This document shows, piece after piece, positions 35,601 through 45,336 of a stretch of DNA of 64,000 bases. A model generated the notes under the pieces. It was not told the DNA's origin, made no database searches, and saw only the letters and a list, made by a program, of their open reading frames with translations. The stretch lies in assembly GCA_964428345.1 (NCBI GenBank), contig CAYRYD010000026.1, forward strand, positions 12,544 through 76,543, in the 5' to 3' direction. The DNA is from JABDMH01 sp964428345. Lineage in GTDB: Bacteria; Bacteroidota; Bacteroidia; Chitinophagales; Saprospiraceae. Numbering within the stretch: the first letter of the stretch is position 1; every line of letters starts with the position of its first letter. The translations under genes were made by a program, and so were the position numbers.

Positions 35601-35920
35601 CCATGGTGGGTTACCCGCTTGGGCAGCCCACCCAAGGCGGGAATTACGTAGATGTCCACATTTCCATCATAGTTGCCGCTGAAGGCGATAAGGTTGCCGT
35701 CGGGAGAGAATTTTGGCGCAATCTCGGGGCCGGCAGGCGAACTCAGTCTGGATGCCACCCCACCTTCGACCGGGACGATCCAGATATCTCCTCCATAACT
35801 GAAAGTAATATGTGTTTTTGAAACGTCCGGGTAACGAAACATCCGGGCACTGATCTGTGCCATCAGGGTTTCGCCCATCAACGTCATCAGGATAAATAGC
35901 GTTGTTTTTTTCAAATTCAT
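32651..35920 (-). CDS. Tricorn-like S41 family serine protease with N-terminal beta-propellers
   Basis: A large exported peptidase. Start ATG 35920 gives a signal peptide ending MAQ; an ATG at 35977 adds 19 residues. Repeated PD40/WD40-like blades (KFSPDGNLIAFSGNYDG, PAWSPDGRYIAYWSDQSG, FWSPDSKKIAFVDQ) form the tricorn propellers. A charged linker rich in Glu, Asp and Lys lies near 575-605. The C-terminal half has a tricorn C1 helical region, a PDZ-like domain (EVKEGDFILAVNGIPL) and the S41 catalytic core with NGWSGSGGDAFPDYF. Tricorn-type proteins of Bacteroidota probably trim peptides in the periplasm. The intrinsic terminator at 32565-32624 closes the transcript. Confidence 0.93.
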   Translation of the reverse strand: MNLKKTTLFILMTLMGETLMAQISARMFRYPDVSKTHITFSYGGDIWIVPVEGGVASRLSSPAGPEIAPKFSPDGNLIAFSGNYDGNVDIYVIPALGGLPKRVTHHGMPDRIQDWYPDGKHLLYTTSMNSGKQRFSQFYKLSKEGGIPDKLPIAYGEFGSLNADATKIAFTDKSRVFRNWKRYKGGMAADIFIFDLKTYASVNITNHEANDEMPMWYGDRVYYLSDKGPEKRYNIWYYDTAKKENIQVTNFMDYDIHMPSIGPGNMVFEAGGKMYILDLTSHQAREVKIEVTSDLISVKPHKVNTIDYMQSLHIAPDGNRAVVEARGELFSLPAGKGVVMNLTRSSGNAERYPAWSPDGRYIAYWSDQSGEYELTVRDLKNGNSEKQLTRLGPGFRYHLFWSPDSKKIAFVDQTMTIMLADAATGTVEKIDKDINLFEGGLQGFHVEWSSDSRWMAYDKSLENGNAAIFIYDTRDKRSTQVTSGFYSDHLGSFDPEGKYLYLTTNRNFTPIYSDFDNSWVYPNATGLAAIALRKDVASPLAPDNDTVSIKEESDKDTVKEDKTKKENEEEENDKDKKKEVNIDFDGFERRLVMLPPSPGNIGRVAAVEGKVIYQRYPNSGSNGEEGSVMIYNLKDKEEKTVISGVRGYRLSADGKKMVVLKNNRTAAIIDAAPDQKMDKTLALHEMEMTVDPRQEWRQIFNDAWRFQRDYFYDKNMHGVDWTGLRHHYGQLIDHAINRDDVNFIIGELIAELNASHTYRGGGDEETPEEKSVGYLGVDWAMDQGHFKIKEIIRGADWDNEVRSPLDLPGIEVKEGDFILAVNGIPLNEYSDPWGAFEGLAGKTVELTVNGKPSLEGARSVIVETLSDETRLRNLAWIEHNRKTVDEASGGKIGYIYVPSTGRDGQQELARQFYAQWNKEGLIVDERFNNGGQIPDRFIELLNRKPLAYWSVRDGKDWQWPPVAHFGTMAMLANGWSGSGGDAFPDYFQKAGLGPVIGTRTWGGLIGLSGSPSLIDGGSVTVPTFRMYNPDGTWFKEGYGVDPDIEVKEDPTELAKGNDTQLRVAIEYIMEEIGKKGPIHPSPPGKEKRT

Positions 35921-36113
35921 ACCATTATTTTTTTCGGTTGACCAATATTTATGATCGAAAATTAAGGAAAAAAGCACTGGTCCTGATCAGAATCGGATCG
36001 ACGTCACTTCTCTCACTATCGAATTCCGTTAAGCATCGACCAGAGCCTGTTTTACTGATCTGCAGCACTGGGTAAAGCAATCTGGTCAGAAGCATCAGAT
36101 CTCACCGGACACG

Positions 36114-37745
36114 TCATTCTTCGGCCAGGAATGGGTAGTGATAACTGGTCGGCGGATTGAAGTTCTCCTTGATCGTTCGCGGTGAAACCCAGCGGTAGAG
36201 GTTAAGCACTGATCCGGCCTTGTCATTGGTACCGCTGCCCCTTGCACCTCCAAATGGCTGCTGGCCAACAACCGCTCCGGTAGGCTTATCATTGATATAG
36301 AAATTACCTGCCGCATGCCGCAATTCGTTCGTCGCCTTTATGATGGCATCCCGTTCCCGGGCGAATATGGATCCTGTCAGGCCATAGGGTGAGGTCTGAT
36401 CGACAAGCCTTAGGATTTCATCGTAATTCTTCTCATCATAGGTGTAGATGGTTAAAACCGGCCCAAAGATCTCTTCACACATGGTCCGGTAAGAGGCATC
36501 TCTGGTATGCAAAACGGTGGGTTTGATGAAATAACCCTCCGAACTGTCAAATTGACCTCCCGCCAGAATCTGCACCTGCTTGTCAGATTGAGCCTTCTTG
36601 ATATATCCGGTAATATTGTTGAAAGCTTTATGATCGATCACTGCATTGATGAAGTTGGAGAATTCTTCGGGTGATCCCATTTTAAATGATGCGAGATCAT
36701 CCCGTAATTGCCGGCTTACTTCCTTCCAGAGATTGGAAGGAATATAAGCCCGGCTGGCTGCCGAACATTTTTGTCCCTGAAACTCAAAAGCTCCCCGGGA
36801 CAGGGCAGTTACCACCTGTCTTACATCAGCTGAGGGATGAGCGAGTACAAAATCTTTTCCTCCGGTCTCTCCTACGATACGGGGGTAAGACCGGTATCTC
36901 TTCAGGTTTTCACCAATAGTCTGCCACAGCAACTGGAAGACACCGGTACTTCCGGTAAAATGCAATCCTGCAAAATCCGGGTGCCGGAAGACTACCTTAC
37001 CCGCTTCCGGACCGTCGACAAAAACGAGATTGATTACCCCATCAGGCAGTCCGGCTTCCCGTAAGATCTCCATAATGACATGGGCTGAGTAAATCTGGGT
37101 CTCTGCACATTTCCAGACCACGGTATTACCCATCAGAGCCGGAGCACCAGGCAGATTGCCGGCAATTGAGGTAAAATTAAAGGGAGTAATGGCAAATACG
37201 AAACCTTCCAGCGCCCGGTATTCCAGCCGATTCCATATACCAGGCGGGCTATCTGGCTGCTGCTGGTAAATGTCGGTCATATAGACCGCATTAAACCGGT
37301 AGAAGTCTGCCAATTCAGCAACACCATCGATCTCCGCCTGGTAGATGTTTTTTGACTGGCCAAGCATAGTGGCTGCGTTCATCCGGTCGCGCCAGGGTCC
37401 GGTGAGCAGTTCAGCCGCCCGGAGAAAAATCGCAGCACGATCACTCCATGGCATATTTTCCCAGTCTTTCTTAGCTTTCAATGCTGCCTGAATAGCCTCC
37501 TTTACATGTCGGGAGTTGCCCCGGCTATAGGTTGCCAGGGTCTCATGCAAAGCGTGAGGCGGCCGAATGACCTGCTTGTCTCGGGTACGCACTTCTTTAC
37601 CGCCAATGATCATGGGTATATCCCACTGAGCAGTCTTTAAATCCTCAATGGTTTGTTTGATAGCGGATCTTTCTGCCGATCCGGGAGCATAGTTGAGTAC
37701 CGGCTCGTTGTATGGCACCGGCAATTCAAAAACAGCGTTTGACAT
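36114..37745 (-). CDS. pruA: L-glutamate gamma-semialdehyde dehydrogenase (P5C dehydrogenase)
   Basis: Aldehyde dehydrogenase that oxidises glutamate semialdehyde (from proline or arginine breakdown) to glutamate with NAD. The 543-residue length and opening NAVFELPVPYNEPVLNYAPG match the separate P5C dehydrogenases of Bacteroidota and mitochondria. The catalytic glutamate lies in VGETGGKDFVLAHPSA, the catalytic cysteine in FQGQKCSAASRAYIP, and the P5CDH-type ending FGGARGSGTNDKAGS is present. It stands 85 bases after coaD on the same strand (coaD lies upstream in transcript order). No proline dehydrogenase gene is in the window. High confidence. Confidence 0.95.
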   Translation of the reverse strand: MSNAVFELPVPYNEPVLNYAPGSAERSAIKQTIEDLKTAQWDIPMIIGGKEVRTRDKQVIRPPHALHETLATYSRGNSRHVKEAIQAALKAKKDWENMPWSDRAAIFLRAAELLTGPWRDRMNAATMLGQSKNIYQAEIDGVAELADFYRFNAVYMTDIYQQQPDSPPGIWNRLEYRALEGFVFAITPFNFTSIAGNLPGAPALMGNTVVWKCAETQIYSAHVIMEILREAGLPDGVINLVFVDGPEAGKVVFRHPDFAGLHFTGSTGVFQLLWQTIGENLKRYRSYPRIVGETGGKDFVLAHPSADVRQVVTALSRGAFEFQGQKCSAASRAYIPSNLWKEVSRQLRDDLASFKMGSPEEFSNFINAVIDHKAFNNITGYIKKAQSDKQVQILAGGQFDSSEGYFIKPTVLHTRDASYRTMCEEIFGPVLTIYTYDEKNYDEILRLVDQTSPYGLTGSIFARERDAIIKATNELRHAAGNFYINDKPTGAVVGQQPFGGARGSGTNDKAGSVLNLYRWVSPRTIKENFNPPTSYHYPFLAEE

Positions 37746-37830
37746 TTGTTGACCACTTTGTCCGGCACAAAGATAATTTTTTCACCAATCCTTCGGTGTT
37801 CGCCCGGATTTCCCTTTGCGTTATCAGTGG

Positions 37831-38286
37831 TCAGAGTATGATCTCCGGCGGTATAAAAGGCCGGGCATCTCCCCCGCCCTTGATGATTTCCCGTACAATC
37901 GTGGAGCTGATGTGTGAAAACTGAGGACGGCTGATTAGAAATACCGTCTCCAGATTCTCAACGACGATTGAATTAAGCTGGCTGATGGTCTTTTCGTAAT
38001 CAAAGTCCGACGCATTCCGCAACCCCCGAATCATGTAATGAGCATTGATTTTCCTGCAGTAATGTGCCGTCAGTCCTTCATAATGGTCAATCGAGATGGA
38101 AGGTTCGTTGCGAAAAACATCATGAAGCCATTCCAGTCTCTGTTTCAAAGGGAAAAGCGAGGCCTTTTGGGTATTTTCTCCGATGGCTACAACAATCTGA
38201 TCAAACAGTGGAATGGCTCTTCTGACTATATCAACATGGCCACTCGTGATCGGATCGAAAGAACCCGGGAAAACCGCAATTTTCAT
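37831..38286 (-). CDS. coaD: Phosphopantetheine adenylyltransferase
   Basis: Penultimate enzyme of coenzyme A synthesis (4'-phosphopantetheine + ATP to dephospho-CoA). The start at ATG 38286 gives MKIAVFPGSFDPITSGHVDI, the canonical N-terminus with the nucleotidyltransferase TxGH motif. An adjacent ATG at 38289 and an upstream one at 38331 are possible but less fitting. YMIRGLRNASDFDYE, MSRPQF-like LISRPQFSHISSTIVREI with the SSTxxR signature, and 151 residues total all agree with CoaD. It diverges from the PLP-decarboxylase gene. Confidence 0.97.
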   Translation of the reverse strand: MKIAVFPGSFDPITSGHVDIVRRAIPLFDQIVVAIGENTQKASLFPLKQRLEWLHDVFRNEPSISIDHYEGLTAHYCRKINAHYMIRGLRNASDFDYEKTISQLNSIVVENLETVFLISRPQFSHISSTIVREIIKGGGDARPFIPPEIIL

Positions 38287-38375
38287 CATGGGAGGTTTAT
38301 TGGACTCAAAGGTCGTAAAATTTTCCGGCACCAGAGCCCACCAGTGCCGGGAGTAATGAGAGGCTGATTATCTTC

Positions 38376-39851
38376 GTGGCAAAGCCCAGGTATATGCTTG
38401 ATTCAGGGGATAATTCCGATGATCTTGATTATGATTTGGATGCCGGTTCGGCGAAGCGGAGTGAATGGCTACGTGAAATCATCCGGTATACCGAAAAATT
38501 TCTCGACAATATCGAGCATACTTCAGTCTATCGGGTCGATGATAAAAGCCTGGATTTACTCCGCGATTTTGGGTTTTCCGAAAAAGGTCGCCCCATGCGA
38601 CAGCTCCTGGAAATCATTGAAAAAGTCGTTGATGGTACTGGTATTAATCCTGCCGGTCCCGGTCACCTGGGTTATGTACCCGGTGGTGGTGTATATCCAA
38701 CGGCTTTGGGCGATTTTCTTGCTGCGATTACTAACCGCTATGCCGGCATCTTTTATGCCAATCCCGGTGCAGTGGCCATGGAAGACCAGTGTATCCGCTG
38801 GATGGGCCAATTGACAGGCTATCCTGATACGCTGGCTGGAAATCTGAGTTCGGGTGGATCCATTGCTACCCTGACAGCCCTGACCACCGCCAGGGATCAT
38901 CATCAGATCAATCCGGAGACAGTCCGCAAGCAGGTAATTTACCTCACCCGACAGGCCCACCATTGCATCCTGAAAGCAATGCGGATTGCAGCGCTTGATC
39001 ATGCGGTCACCCGGTTTGTTTCAATGGATGATCAACTTCGCATGGATACTGCAGCATTGCGGAAACAAATAGACACCGATCAAGCGCAAGGTCTTCGCCC
39101 TTTCCTGATCGTCGGATCAGCCGGAACCACGGATACAGGTGCAATTGATCCCCTGGAAGAAATGGCAAACATTGCCCATGCATACGGTTGCTGGTTTCAT
39201 ATAGACGCAGCCTATGGGGGCTTTTTCTGTTTACTGGATGAGATGCAAACGGTGCTTGGCGGCATCGGACGGTCTGATTCGTTGGTACTGGATCCACATA
39301 AAGGCCTCTTCCTCTCCTATGGAACCGGTGCGGTTTTGATCCGGGATCGTGCCACTGTCCTAAAAGCTTTTACCCATCAGGCAAACTACATGCAGGATGC
39401 CACTGGCAGTTATCCGGTCCTCAACCCTGCCGATGTCTCCCCTGAGCTCACCAAGCATTTCCGGGGCCTGCGCATGTGGTTATCTCTACAGTTGTTTGGG
39501 CTGGCTCCTTTCCGGGCTACGATCCGGGAAAAACTGAACCTGACAGGTTACTTTTACGAAGAGGTCCAAAAGCTCGGTTATGACGTGGGTCCGAAACCGA
39601 TATTAAGCATCTGTCTCTTTCGCCTGAACAACGGAAATCCGGAGGAGGATAATGCTCTTAACAGGAGACTTACTCAGGCCATTCTTGAATCAGGTCAAAT
39701 TTTCATCTCATCAACAACAATTGAGCACATTTATTGGATGCGAATTTGTGTCATGGTTTTCAGGACTCACAAGAAACATATTGATGTTTTGCTGGAACTT
39801 TTAAAAGCTTTGAAAAGTAAAAATTTGGACCAACGGCATCGGAGCAATTAA
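38376..39851 (+). CDS. PLP-dependent group II decarboxylase (aromatic/glutamate decarboxylase family)
   Basis: Pyridoxal-phosphate enzyme removing the alpha-carboxyl of an amino acid. HVGYVPGGG-like GHLGYVPGGGVYPTALGDF, the ring-stacking histidine in RQAHHCILKA, the cofactor aspartate in FHIDAAYGGF, and the Schiff-base lysine in LDPHKGLFLSYG (Lys309 from the first start) are all present. The C-terminus RICVMVFRTHKKHIDVLLE fits the family. The start is either GTG 38376 or ATG 38394 (485 residues); neither is decided by the sequence. The substrate might be an aromatic amino acid, glutamate or aspartate. It diverges from coaD and converges on the large T9SS gene. Confidence 0.9.
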   Translation: MAKPRYMLDSGDNSDDLDYDLDAGSAKRSEWLREIIRYTEKFLDNIEHTSVYRVDDKSLDLLRDFGFSEKGRPMRQLLEIIEKVVDGTGINPAGPGHLGYVPGGGVYPTALGDFLAAITNRYAGIFYANPGAVAMEDQCIRWMGQLTGYPDTLAGNLSSGGSIATLTALTTARDHHQINPETVRKQVIYLTRQAHHCILKAMRIAALDHAVTRFVSMDDQLRMDTAALRKQIDTDQAQGLRPFLIVGSAGTTDTGAIDPLEEMANIAHAYGCWFHIDAAYGGFFCLLDEMQTVLGGIGRSDSLVLDPHKGLFLSYGTGAVLIRDRATVLKAFTHQANYMQDATGSYPVLNPADVSPELTKHFRGLRMWLSLQLFGLAPFRATIREKLNLTGYFYEEVQKLGYDVGPKPILSICLFRLNNGNPEEDNALNRRLTQAILESGQIFISSTTIEHIYWMRICVMVFRTHKKHIDVLLELLKALKSKNLDQRHRSN

Positions 39852-39938
39852 GTATGCCTTAAAATAAAATACAGGATCTAGCCCGATGCTAAACCCTGCA
39901 TTCAATGAATCCAAAAGCCTTTTTCCTGATTAAATCTA

Positions 39939-42900
39939 TTATTCGATCAATAACATCCTTTTGATATCTGAATACTCTCCTGCCTGAAGCCGGTAGAAAA
40001 TCATGGCGGAGGTCGGTAGATCATTCTTTTGAACCGTCAGTTGATTGTAGCCCTTTGGAAAGTGACCAGAATAGGTGCGGATGAGCTTACCATTAAGATC
40101 GTATAGGCTGATGGTAGCTTCCATGGTTTGTGGAAGGACAAATCCAATAACGGTCTCTGACCGGAAGGGGTTGGGTTTGTTTTGTTCGAGCCTGAAATCA
40201 TTAGCCCAAACGGATCCGAAACCAACCGGTTGTCCGGCAAGCTCAATGTTGTCACCAGATGTATTCCCCGAGAATATGTTTGCACTCCGGTTTAGATGGT
40301 GGATCCCGGATTCTATCTTTTCCATCGATCCCATTTCATCGTGGTTGTTGGGGATACAACCAGTGAAGTCCGATTGGATAATGAGTACCACATCACAATA
40401 GTCAAAGGTACCGCTGGGATGACTGATAACCCATAGTCGCACCAGTCGTGAACCGATGTTTTCGCAACCAAGTTCCAGAGAATCCAAATCGCCGGCCGGG
40501 GTATCATCATCCGGGGTATTGTCCAATAGTTCAATGCGAAATTCGAGGCTATCGTCACCGCAGGTTGGTGCGCTGCTGCGGTCAAATTCCGAGGCCCAGA
40601 TAACCGCATGAGCGGTATCGATTTCTCCATCCTGATCGCGATCCCAGGGGGTAAGTCTCGCCGTGAGAGACGAGTAGCAGACCGCACTGGGTTTCTTTAC
40701 CGCTTTAATGGAGAAATTGTATTCACAATAACTCTCATTGTTGCACTCATCCTCCAGATGAAGCCTTAAATGATAACTTCCCGGTAAAAGCCCCTGGATC
40801 AGGATCTCAAATTCCTCTTCATTTCCACTTAGGCGGCCCTGACCCTGGTCCTGCGGTTTGACACTACCGGTCACATTCTTTAGTTCCCAGTTGAAATGGG
40901 TGAGTCCGCAGAGGTCTTCGGCCCTGACCTGCAATCTTAGATCATAGGAGCAACCTCCCATCCCGATGGTATCACCATCGATGACCGGACCGGTGATTGT
41001 ACAGACCGGTGGAGTTTTGTCAATGACGATAATTTTCTGAACGCAAGAATCCAGCACAAGGGAATAATCTTCCCACCACCGCTTGCCTACAGGTATTCCC
41101 CCGATGCCACACCAGTCGGCAAAGTACCAGGTCCGCAAAATCTTGTAGCATCCTTCCTCACCGTCGACAATCTTAAACACTTTGTCTTCATGGGCAATAC
41201 CAACCAGCCGGCAATCATCATCAAACCTGTAGGTGGCATATCCGGTGTTTTCCGGACCTGCATCACCTTTCACATTACCCTTGTCATCATAGGCCACTCC
41301 ACAGGCCTCAATCGTCATGTCACCCGGCACATCAAACATGAACTTATTCAACTGGCATTCATTACCGATATAAATCCGCTGGTATCTGACGAGGGTATCT
41401 ACCGGATGTCTCAGACTATCATATGAAGGAGGTTCGAGATAGAATGAATCAGGACAACTCTGCCATATCTTGAATTTGCGGTGCAGATAACCCTGTCCAC
41501 AGTGATCCAGATCAGACCAGATTTCCTGTTCACAGTAGACATTTTGCAGGCAGTTTACCTGCACAATTCCCTGTATGAATTCAAGAGTATCCGGATGATA
41601 ATAGCAATGTGTAGTCAGGGAGTCCTTCCAGTAATAACCCAGATGTTCGTCATAGACATAAACCTTTTCCAACTCATCGGTACACACACATACACTGTCC
41701 ACAAATTCAATTGCATTACCAATGAGTTCACCAAAACTATCGACATAGCCACCATATTGATCCACCCACGCTTTTTGGTAACCACCAAAGATCTCATCCA
41801 GTTTTTCAAAAGCATCCCTGTTGCCTGACTGAGCCTGACTGACAATATATTCTATACTGACCGGGCCAGAATTTCCGGGAAGGGTATATCGCTGATCTTT
41901 GTATGACTTGCAGGAGATGGTCCCGTCATTATCTACATCCCTCACGATTTTGGCTGGAGTTTTATCCTCTACCCGGACCTGATCCCAGACCCGGGTCCAG
42001 TTGCACCAGTAATCCATGACCAGCATTTCAACCGTGACGGTGCTGCAGGCGTCGGTGCAATCAAACGCGACGGCATCGCTCCATCCTCCACCAAGTTGTT
42101 CATACAAATCGATTATATTACCAAAATCCGGATGAAACGGTGAAAATCGTTCGGCAGTCGACTGATTGGGATCTTCCGGTTGACATTGGTCAAATTTGGC
42201 CCTGAAAAGCTCGCTGGAATAATAGGCTTCGGCAAATCGCTCTTTGAAGTAAGACTCTGTAGATCCGTACAGGTGGTCGTTGCAGTGTAAGGTGGCATAT
42301 TTCATTAAATCATATAACCAGGCATTATAAATGATTTCACCGCAAGGCGTATCATCTTCGCACAACCATCGGAGAGTCCGTGCGTAGTGCGCTTCCACTT
42401 CATCGATATCCTTATTCGGTTCCAGTTGGGACAACCAGAGGGTGTCATGATGTTCATTTATAAAACAGGGCTGGATGCTATCACAAAGGTCAATACAGGC
42501 TTCCGCCCAGTCTGCCCTCCGGATCAGAATCAGGTTTACTGCACAATTGTCATAACTTCCTTCATCGAAAGCCTTGTAGTCCAGCCAGACTTTCTTATCA
42601 CTAAGACTCACGGTTAATCCTTTATCCATGACCGGTACCGGCTTGATCCGGTCTTTGACATAGATGTAGCAGCTGTCACTGCTAAAGTTGTGGCAGCTAT
42701 CATACGCTTCGTATACCACCTTATAGTATTCTCCGTTTTTCGGAAGCTTTACTCTTTCATGACTGACCCAACAGTCTGCCTCCTGATCATAGCTAAGAAT
42801 GAAGGATCCGGCTGTTTCGACAACGGCCTTCACCTGCTTGACCCCCCGCCAGTCATCCCGTGCGTATAGTGGCGGAATATAACTATGGGCAGAACATTCA

Positions 42901-45221
42901 TGCTCACTGGTGCTGACAATGCTCTGACCATAAAGTATAAAGGTAGCCCGGCTGGGAGAACTCCATCGGGCGTTGATCGTAAGATGATCCCCGGGATTCA
43001 GCGGTATCGATAGGATTCCGTTTCTGCTTCCGGTTAATAATACTTCATCCACCAGGTTCCGCATGGTGACCGGATCCACGTCGCCCTCTTCGATCAGAGG
43101 ATATTCCATGCCATTGATAGAGATATACAAGGAAACCGAAGCATAGAATTCTGGCACCAGGTTTACTTCAGGAAACATATTTTCAAACGGATCAAGCTGA
43201 AAGGTCCAGCCGAAGTCAAAACTATGATGCTTCTCCGCTACATACGATAATTCGGCATTCTGTATATAGGCACCTAAGCCGTTGAAATTTGCCTGATTGT
43301 CGTCTTTTGCCGTACCTAAAAAAATTGGGGTAGGATTGTGGTATGAATTGATTTTCAGCTGATAGGGAATGGCACCAAGATCGATGGTATTCTCGGGATC
43401 AAAAAAAGTTCCGTTTACCGGTTCATTATTGGGGTTGGCGATCATATTCCAATGTTCCACAGCGAAAGGACCACTGAAAAGATCATCACCTTTGCAATAC
43501 AGATCCGGCCCCAGGGTATCCAGGTCATACAGCCAGAATTCACACCTCCAGTAAGCAGGTGCCAATTGGACGGCAACATTTGGCGTTGTGCCGGCAGGCG
43601 GATCGACCAGACAGGTTTCGTCGGCAGGACCATAACAGGTCTGTTTGAGCTCAACGGTAACCCGGTAAATATTGCCGCATTCTCCCTTGAATTTATGATC
43701 GGTGACATGCACATCCAGGCCACACTTACCATCAATAACAGCCGGATGAAACTCCAGCATCCCGTCATTGTCAATATCGGATGTGGTGACCAGCCAAAGG
43801 GTATCGCAGGACAGATCGACATCTTCATAAGTGATGAAGGGGCCAATATTCTCTGTAGTATCGGAGCAATAAAGGGTATCACGGTCCTCGCAGTAGATAT
43901 GATTGGCGTCAATCTCTCCAAATTGCAAAACGACGATGGTATCGAAAGCAAATCCCCTTCGGCCTTTTTTATCGTACGCTTCCCATTCCCGGAGAATGAC
44001 CTTCACCGTATCCTGTACACCGGGTTGACAATCATAAGGGATGAACCAATCTGTAACATATTTGGCTTTGAAAGGTGCCTGACAGGGAATATAGGCCAGT
44101 GGCGGATTGGAGAGATCGGGTTTACGGGTAATTTCATCGAAACAATACACGGTCTGAGTGCGGCTTTCAACGATGGGACCGTCGAGTTGCTTAAAAGTAA
44201 GATTTGACCAGCAGGTACCACCGTTGGTTTCGACGGTAACCGTCAATGTTTCATTGAGAAAGTGACAGGCATTGAACACGATATTACCGGTATAAACTAT
44301 TGCCGGTCCGTAAACTACGGTGCCAAAGCTTCTGGTGATCGTCACTTTCGCCGGTGCCGCTGCCGGAAAATTAGTCACTATATCCGTAAGGCCGATGGAA
44401 GTATAACCATTTTCGTCAAGACTGGCACTGACATTGCGACAATTTGGTCCGATATCGGATAGCACTCCGGCCAGGCAGGAATGTAAAACAAACATCAGTC
44501 CGGGACCGCTGGCCCCTGCAAATCCACAGCCTGCACCATCTCCCCAGCTTGTGCATCCACCGACAAATCCGGCGGCAGTATTCTGGATCTTCCAGGGATG
44601 ACCCTTGCCATCACCAGCCGTTGACCAAAACCATTGGCCTTTGCTACCAAATGCAGAGACCGCCTGGACTGACAGCCAATATGTTCCAGCTTTTAGAACG
44701 GGACAATTGCTTAAATCAAAGGTCGGACTCACCGGGAAGTTTGGATCAATAAACAGTTCGGAATAAACAACTTTACCCGGTACACCCTCTGAATCCCCAA
44801 AGATGGTGATCTTAAAACTATCGGGTGGTGCAGAAGTCATCGTTCCGGCAACACTGACCGACACCATGGAGGTAGCTACCGGCAGGGTAAAGTCATCGGC
44901 CGCCAGGACATCGTAAACATTGTAAGCCGGTTCAAAATCCTGGGTCGGTGTACCGTTGCCGGTCGAAACGGTCTGACTGAAAATGTCTGGTTCAGCACAA
45001 CTGATCAGCGAGTTGGTTGTTCCCGCAAAATCCAACACTGAACGACCATGCTGTTCATGACTCCTTCGTATTGTCTGTGCCTGGCTGATATTAACCAGAG
45101 TCAGGGATAGTAAGAAACCAAACACCCAAAGCCGGTAATAACCGGGATGGTGTCTATCAGGTCTGTCAAGGTAAGCTGCCAAGTAGTAATAATTCATAAC
45201 CATTTGATTTAATATGCCCAA
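39939..45221 (-). CDS. Very large secreted protein with T9SS type A sorting domain
   Basis: A 1760-residue exported protein. Its signal peptide core is LWVFGFLLSLTLVNISQAQ; the start may be ATG 45221, 45203 or 45197. The first domain (about 60-250) resembles a jelly-roll module (FKITIFGDSEGVPGKVVY, AGTYWLSVQAVSAFGSKG). The long middle is cysteine-rich with repeated HYR-like segments (DKTPAKIVRDVDNDGTISC, DKTPPVCTITGP) and acidic calcium-type loops such as DIDNDGMLEFHP and DRDQDGEIDTAH. The last 85 residues match the T9SS type A sorting domain: LEQNKPNPFRSETVIGFVLP, SLYDLNGKLIRTYSG and a final IKRMLLIE. It is likely a cell-surface adhesin or structural protein. No enzyme motif was recognised. 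Confidence 0.88.
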   Translation of the reverse strand: MGILNQMVMNYYYLAAYLDRPDRHHPGYYRLWVFGFLLSLTLVNISQAQTIRRSHEQHGRSVLDFAGTTNSLISCAEPDIFSQTVSTGNGTPTQDFEPAYNVYDVLAADDFTLPVATSMVSVSVAGTMTSAPPDSFKITIFGDSEGVPGKVVYSELFIDPNFPVSPTFDLSNCPVLKAGTYWLSVQAVSAFGSKGQWFWSTAGDGKGHPWKIQNTAAGFVGGCTSWGDGAGCGFAGASGPGLMFVLHSCLAGVLSDIGPNCRNVSASLDENGYTSIGLTDIVTNFPAAAPAKVTITRSFGTVVYGPAIVYTGNIVFNACHFLNETLTVTVETNGGTCWSNLTFKQLDGPIVESRTQTVYCFDEITRKPDLSNPPLAYIPCQAPFKAKYVTDWFIPYDCQPGVQDTVKVILREWEAYDKKGRRGFAFDTIVVLQFGEIDANHIYCEDRDTLYCSDTTENIGPFITYEDVDLSCDTLWLVTTSDIDNDGMLEFHPAVIDGKCGLDVHVTDHKFKGECGNIYRVTVELKQTCYGPADETCLVDPPAGTTPNVAVQLAPAYWRCEFWLYDLDTLGPDLYCKGDDLFSGPFAVEHWNMIANPNNEPVNGTFFDPENTIDLGAIPYQLKINSYHNPTPIFLGTAKDDNQANFNGLGAYIQNAELSYVAEKHHSFDFGWTFQLDPFENMFPEVNLVPEFYASVSLYISINGMEYPLIEEGDVDPVTMRNLVDEVLLTGSRNGILSIPLNPGDHLTINARWSSPSRATFILYGQSIVSTSEHECSAHSYIPPLYARDDWRGVKQVKAVVETAGSFILSYDQEADCWVSHERVKLPKNGEYYKVVYEAYDSCHNFSSDSCYIYVKDRIKPVPVMDKGLTVSLSDKKVWLDYKAFDEGSYDNCAVNLILIRRADWAEACIDLCDSIQPCFINEHHDTLWLSQLEPNKDIDEVEAHYARTLRWLCEDDTPCGEIIYNAWLYDLMKYATLHCNDHLYGSTESYFKERFAEAYYSSELFRAKFDQCQPEDPNQSTAERFSPFHPDFGNIIDLYEQLGGGWSDAVAFDCTDACSTVTVEMLVMDYWCNWTRVWDQVRVEDKTPAKIVRDVDNDGTISCKSYKDQRYTLPGNSGPVSIEYIVSQAQSGNRDAFEKLDEIFGGYQKAWVDQYGGYVDSFGELIGNAIEFVDSVCVCTDELEKVYVYDEHLGYYWKDSLTTHCYYHPDTLEFIQGIVQVNCLQNVYCEQEIWSDLDHCGQGYLHRKFKIWQSCPDSFYLEPPSYDSLRHPVDTLVRYQRIYIGNECQLNKFMFDVPGDMTIEACGVAYDDKGNVKGDAGPENTGYATYRFDDDCRLVGIAHEDKVFKIVDGEEGCYKILRTWYFADWCGIGGIPVGKRWWEDYSLVLDSCVQKIIVIDKTPPVCTITGPVIDGDTIGMGGCSYDLRLQVRAEDLCGLTHFNWELKNVTGSVKPQDQGQGRLSGNEEEFEILIQGLLPGSYHLRLHLEDECNNESYCEYNFSIKAVKKPSAVCYSSLTARLTPWDRDQDGEIDTAHAVIWASEFDRSSAPTCGDDSLEFRIELLDNTPDDDTPAGDLDSLELGCENIGSRLVRLWVISHPSGTFDYCDVVLIIQSDFTGCIPNNHDEMGSMEKIESGIHHLNRSANIFSGNTSGDNIELAGQPVGFGSVWANDFRLEQNKPNPFRSETVIGFVLPQTMEATISLYDLNGKLIRTYSGHFPKGYNQLTVQKNDLPTSAMIFYRLQAGEYSDIKRMLLIE

Positions 45222-45265
45222 CCACCATCAAACACACTGATTCATGGTGCAATACATATTACAAT

Positions 45266-45273
45266 CAAAAATA
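45266..45273 (-). promoter_or_regulatory. Possible -7 promoter element (TATTTTTG) for the 1760-residue surface protein
   Basis: On the minus strand TATTTTTG matches TAnnTTTG and lies 45 bases before the 45221 start. The -33 box is not at the usual spacing. Confidence 0.3.
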
Positions 45274-45336
45274 ATACCAAACTTGGTGCAGATCAGATAC
45301 TTATATAATTTTCTGAGAAAAAAGGGGAATGATTCT

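Noticed and set aside
43452..44207. A 251-codon frame opposite the 1760-residue surface protein
   Set aside because: Antisense shadow without domain or start signals.
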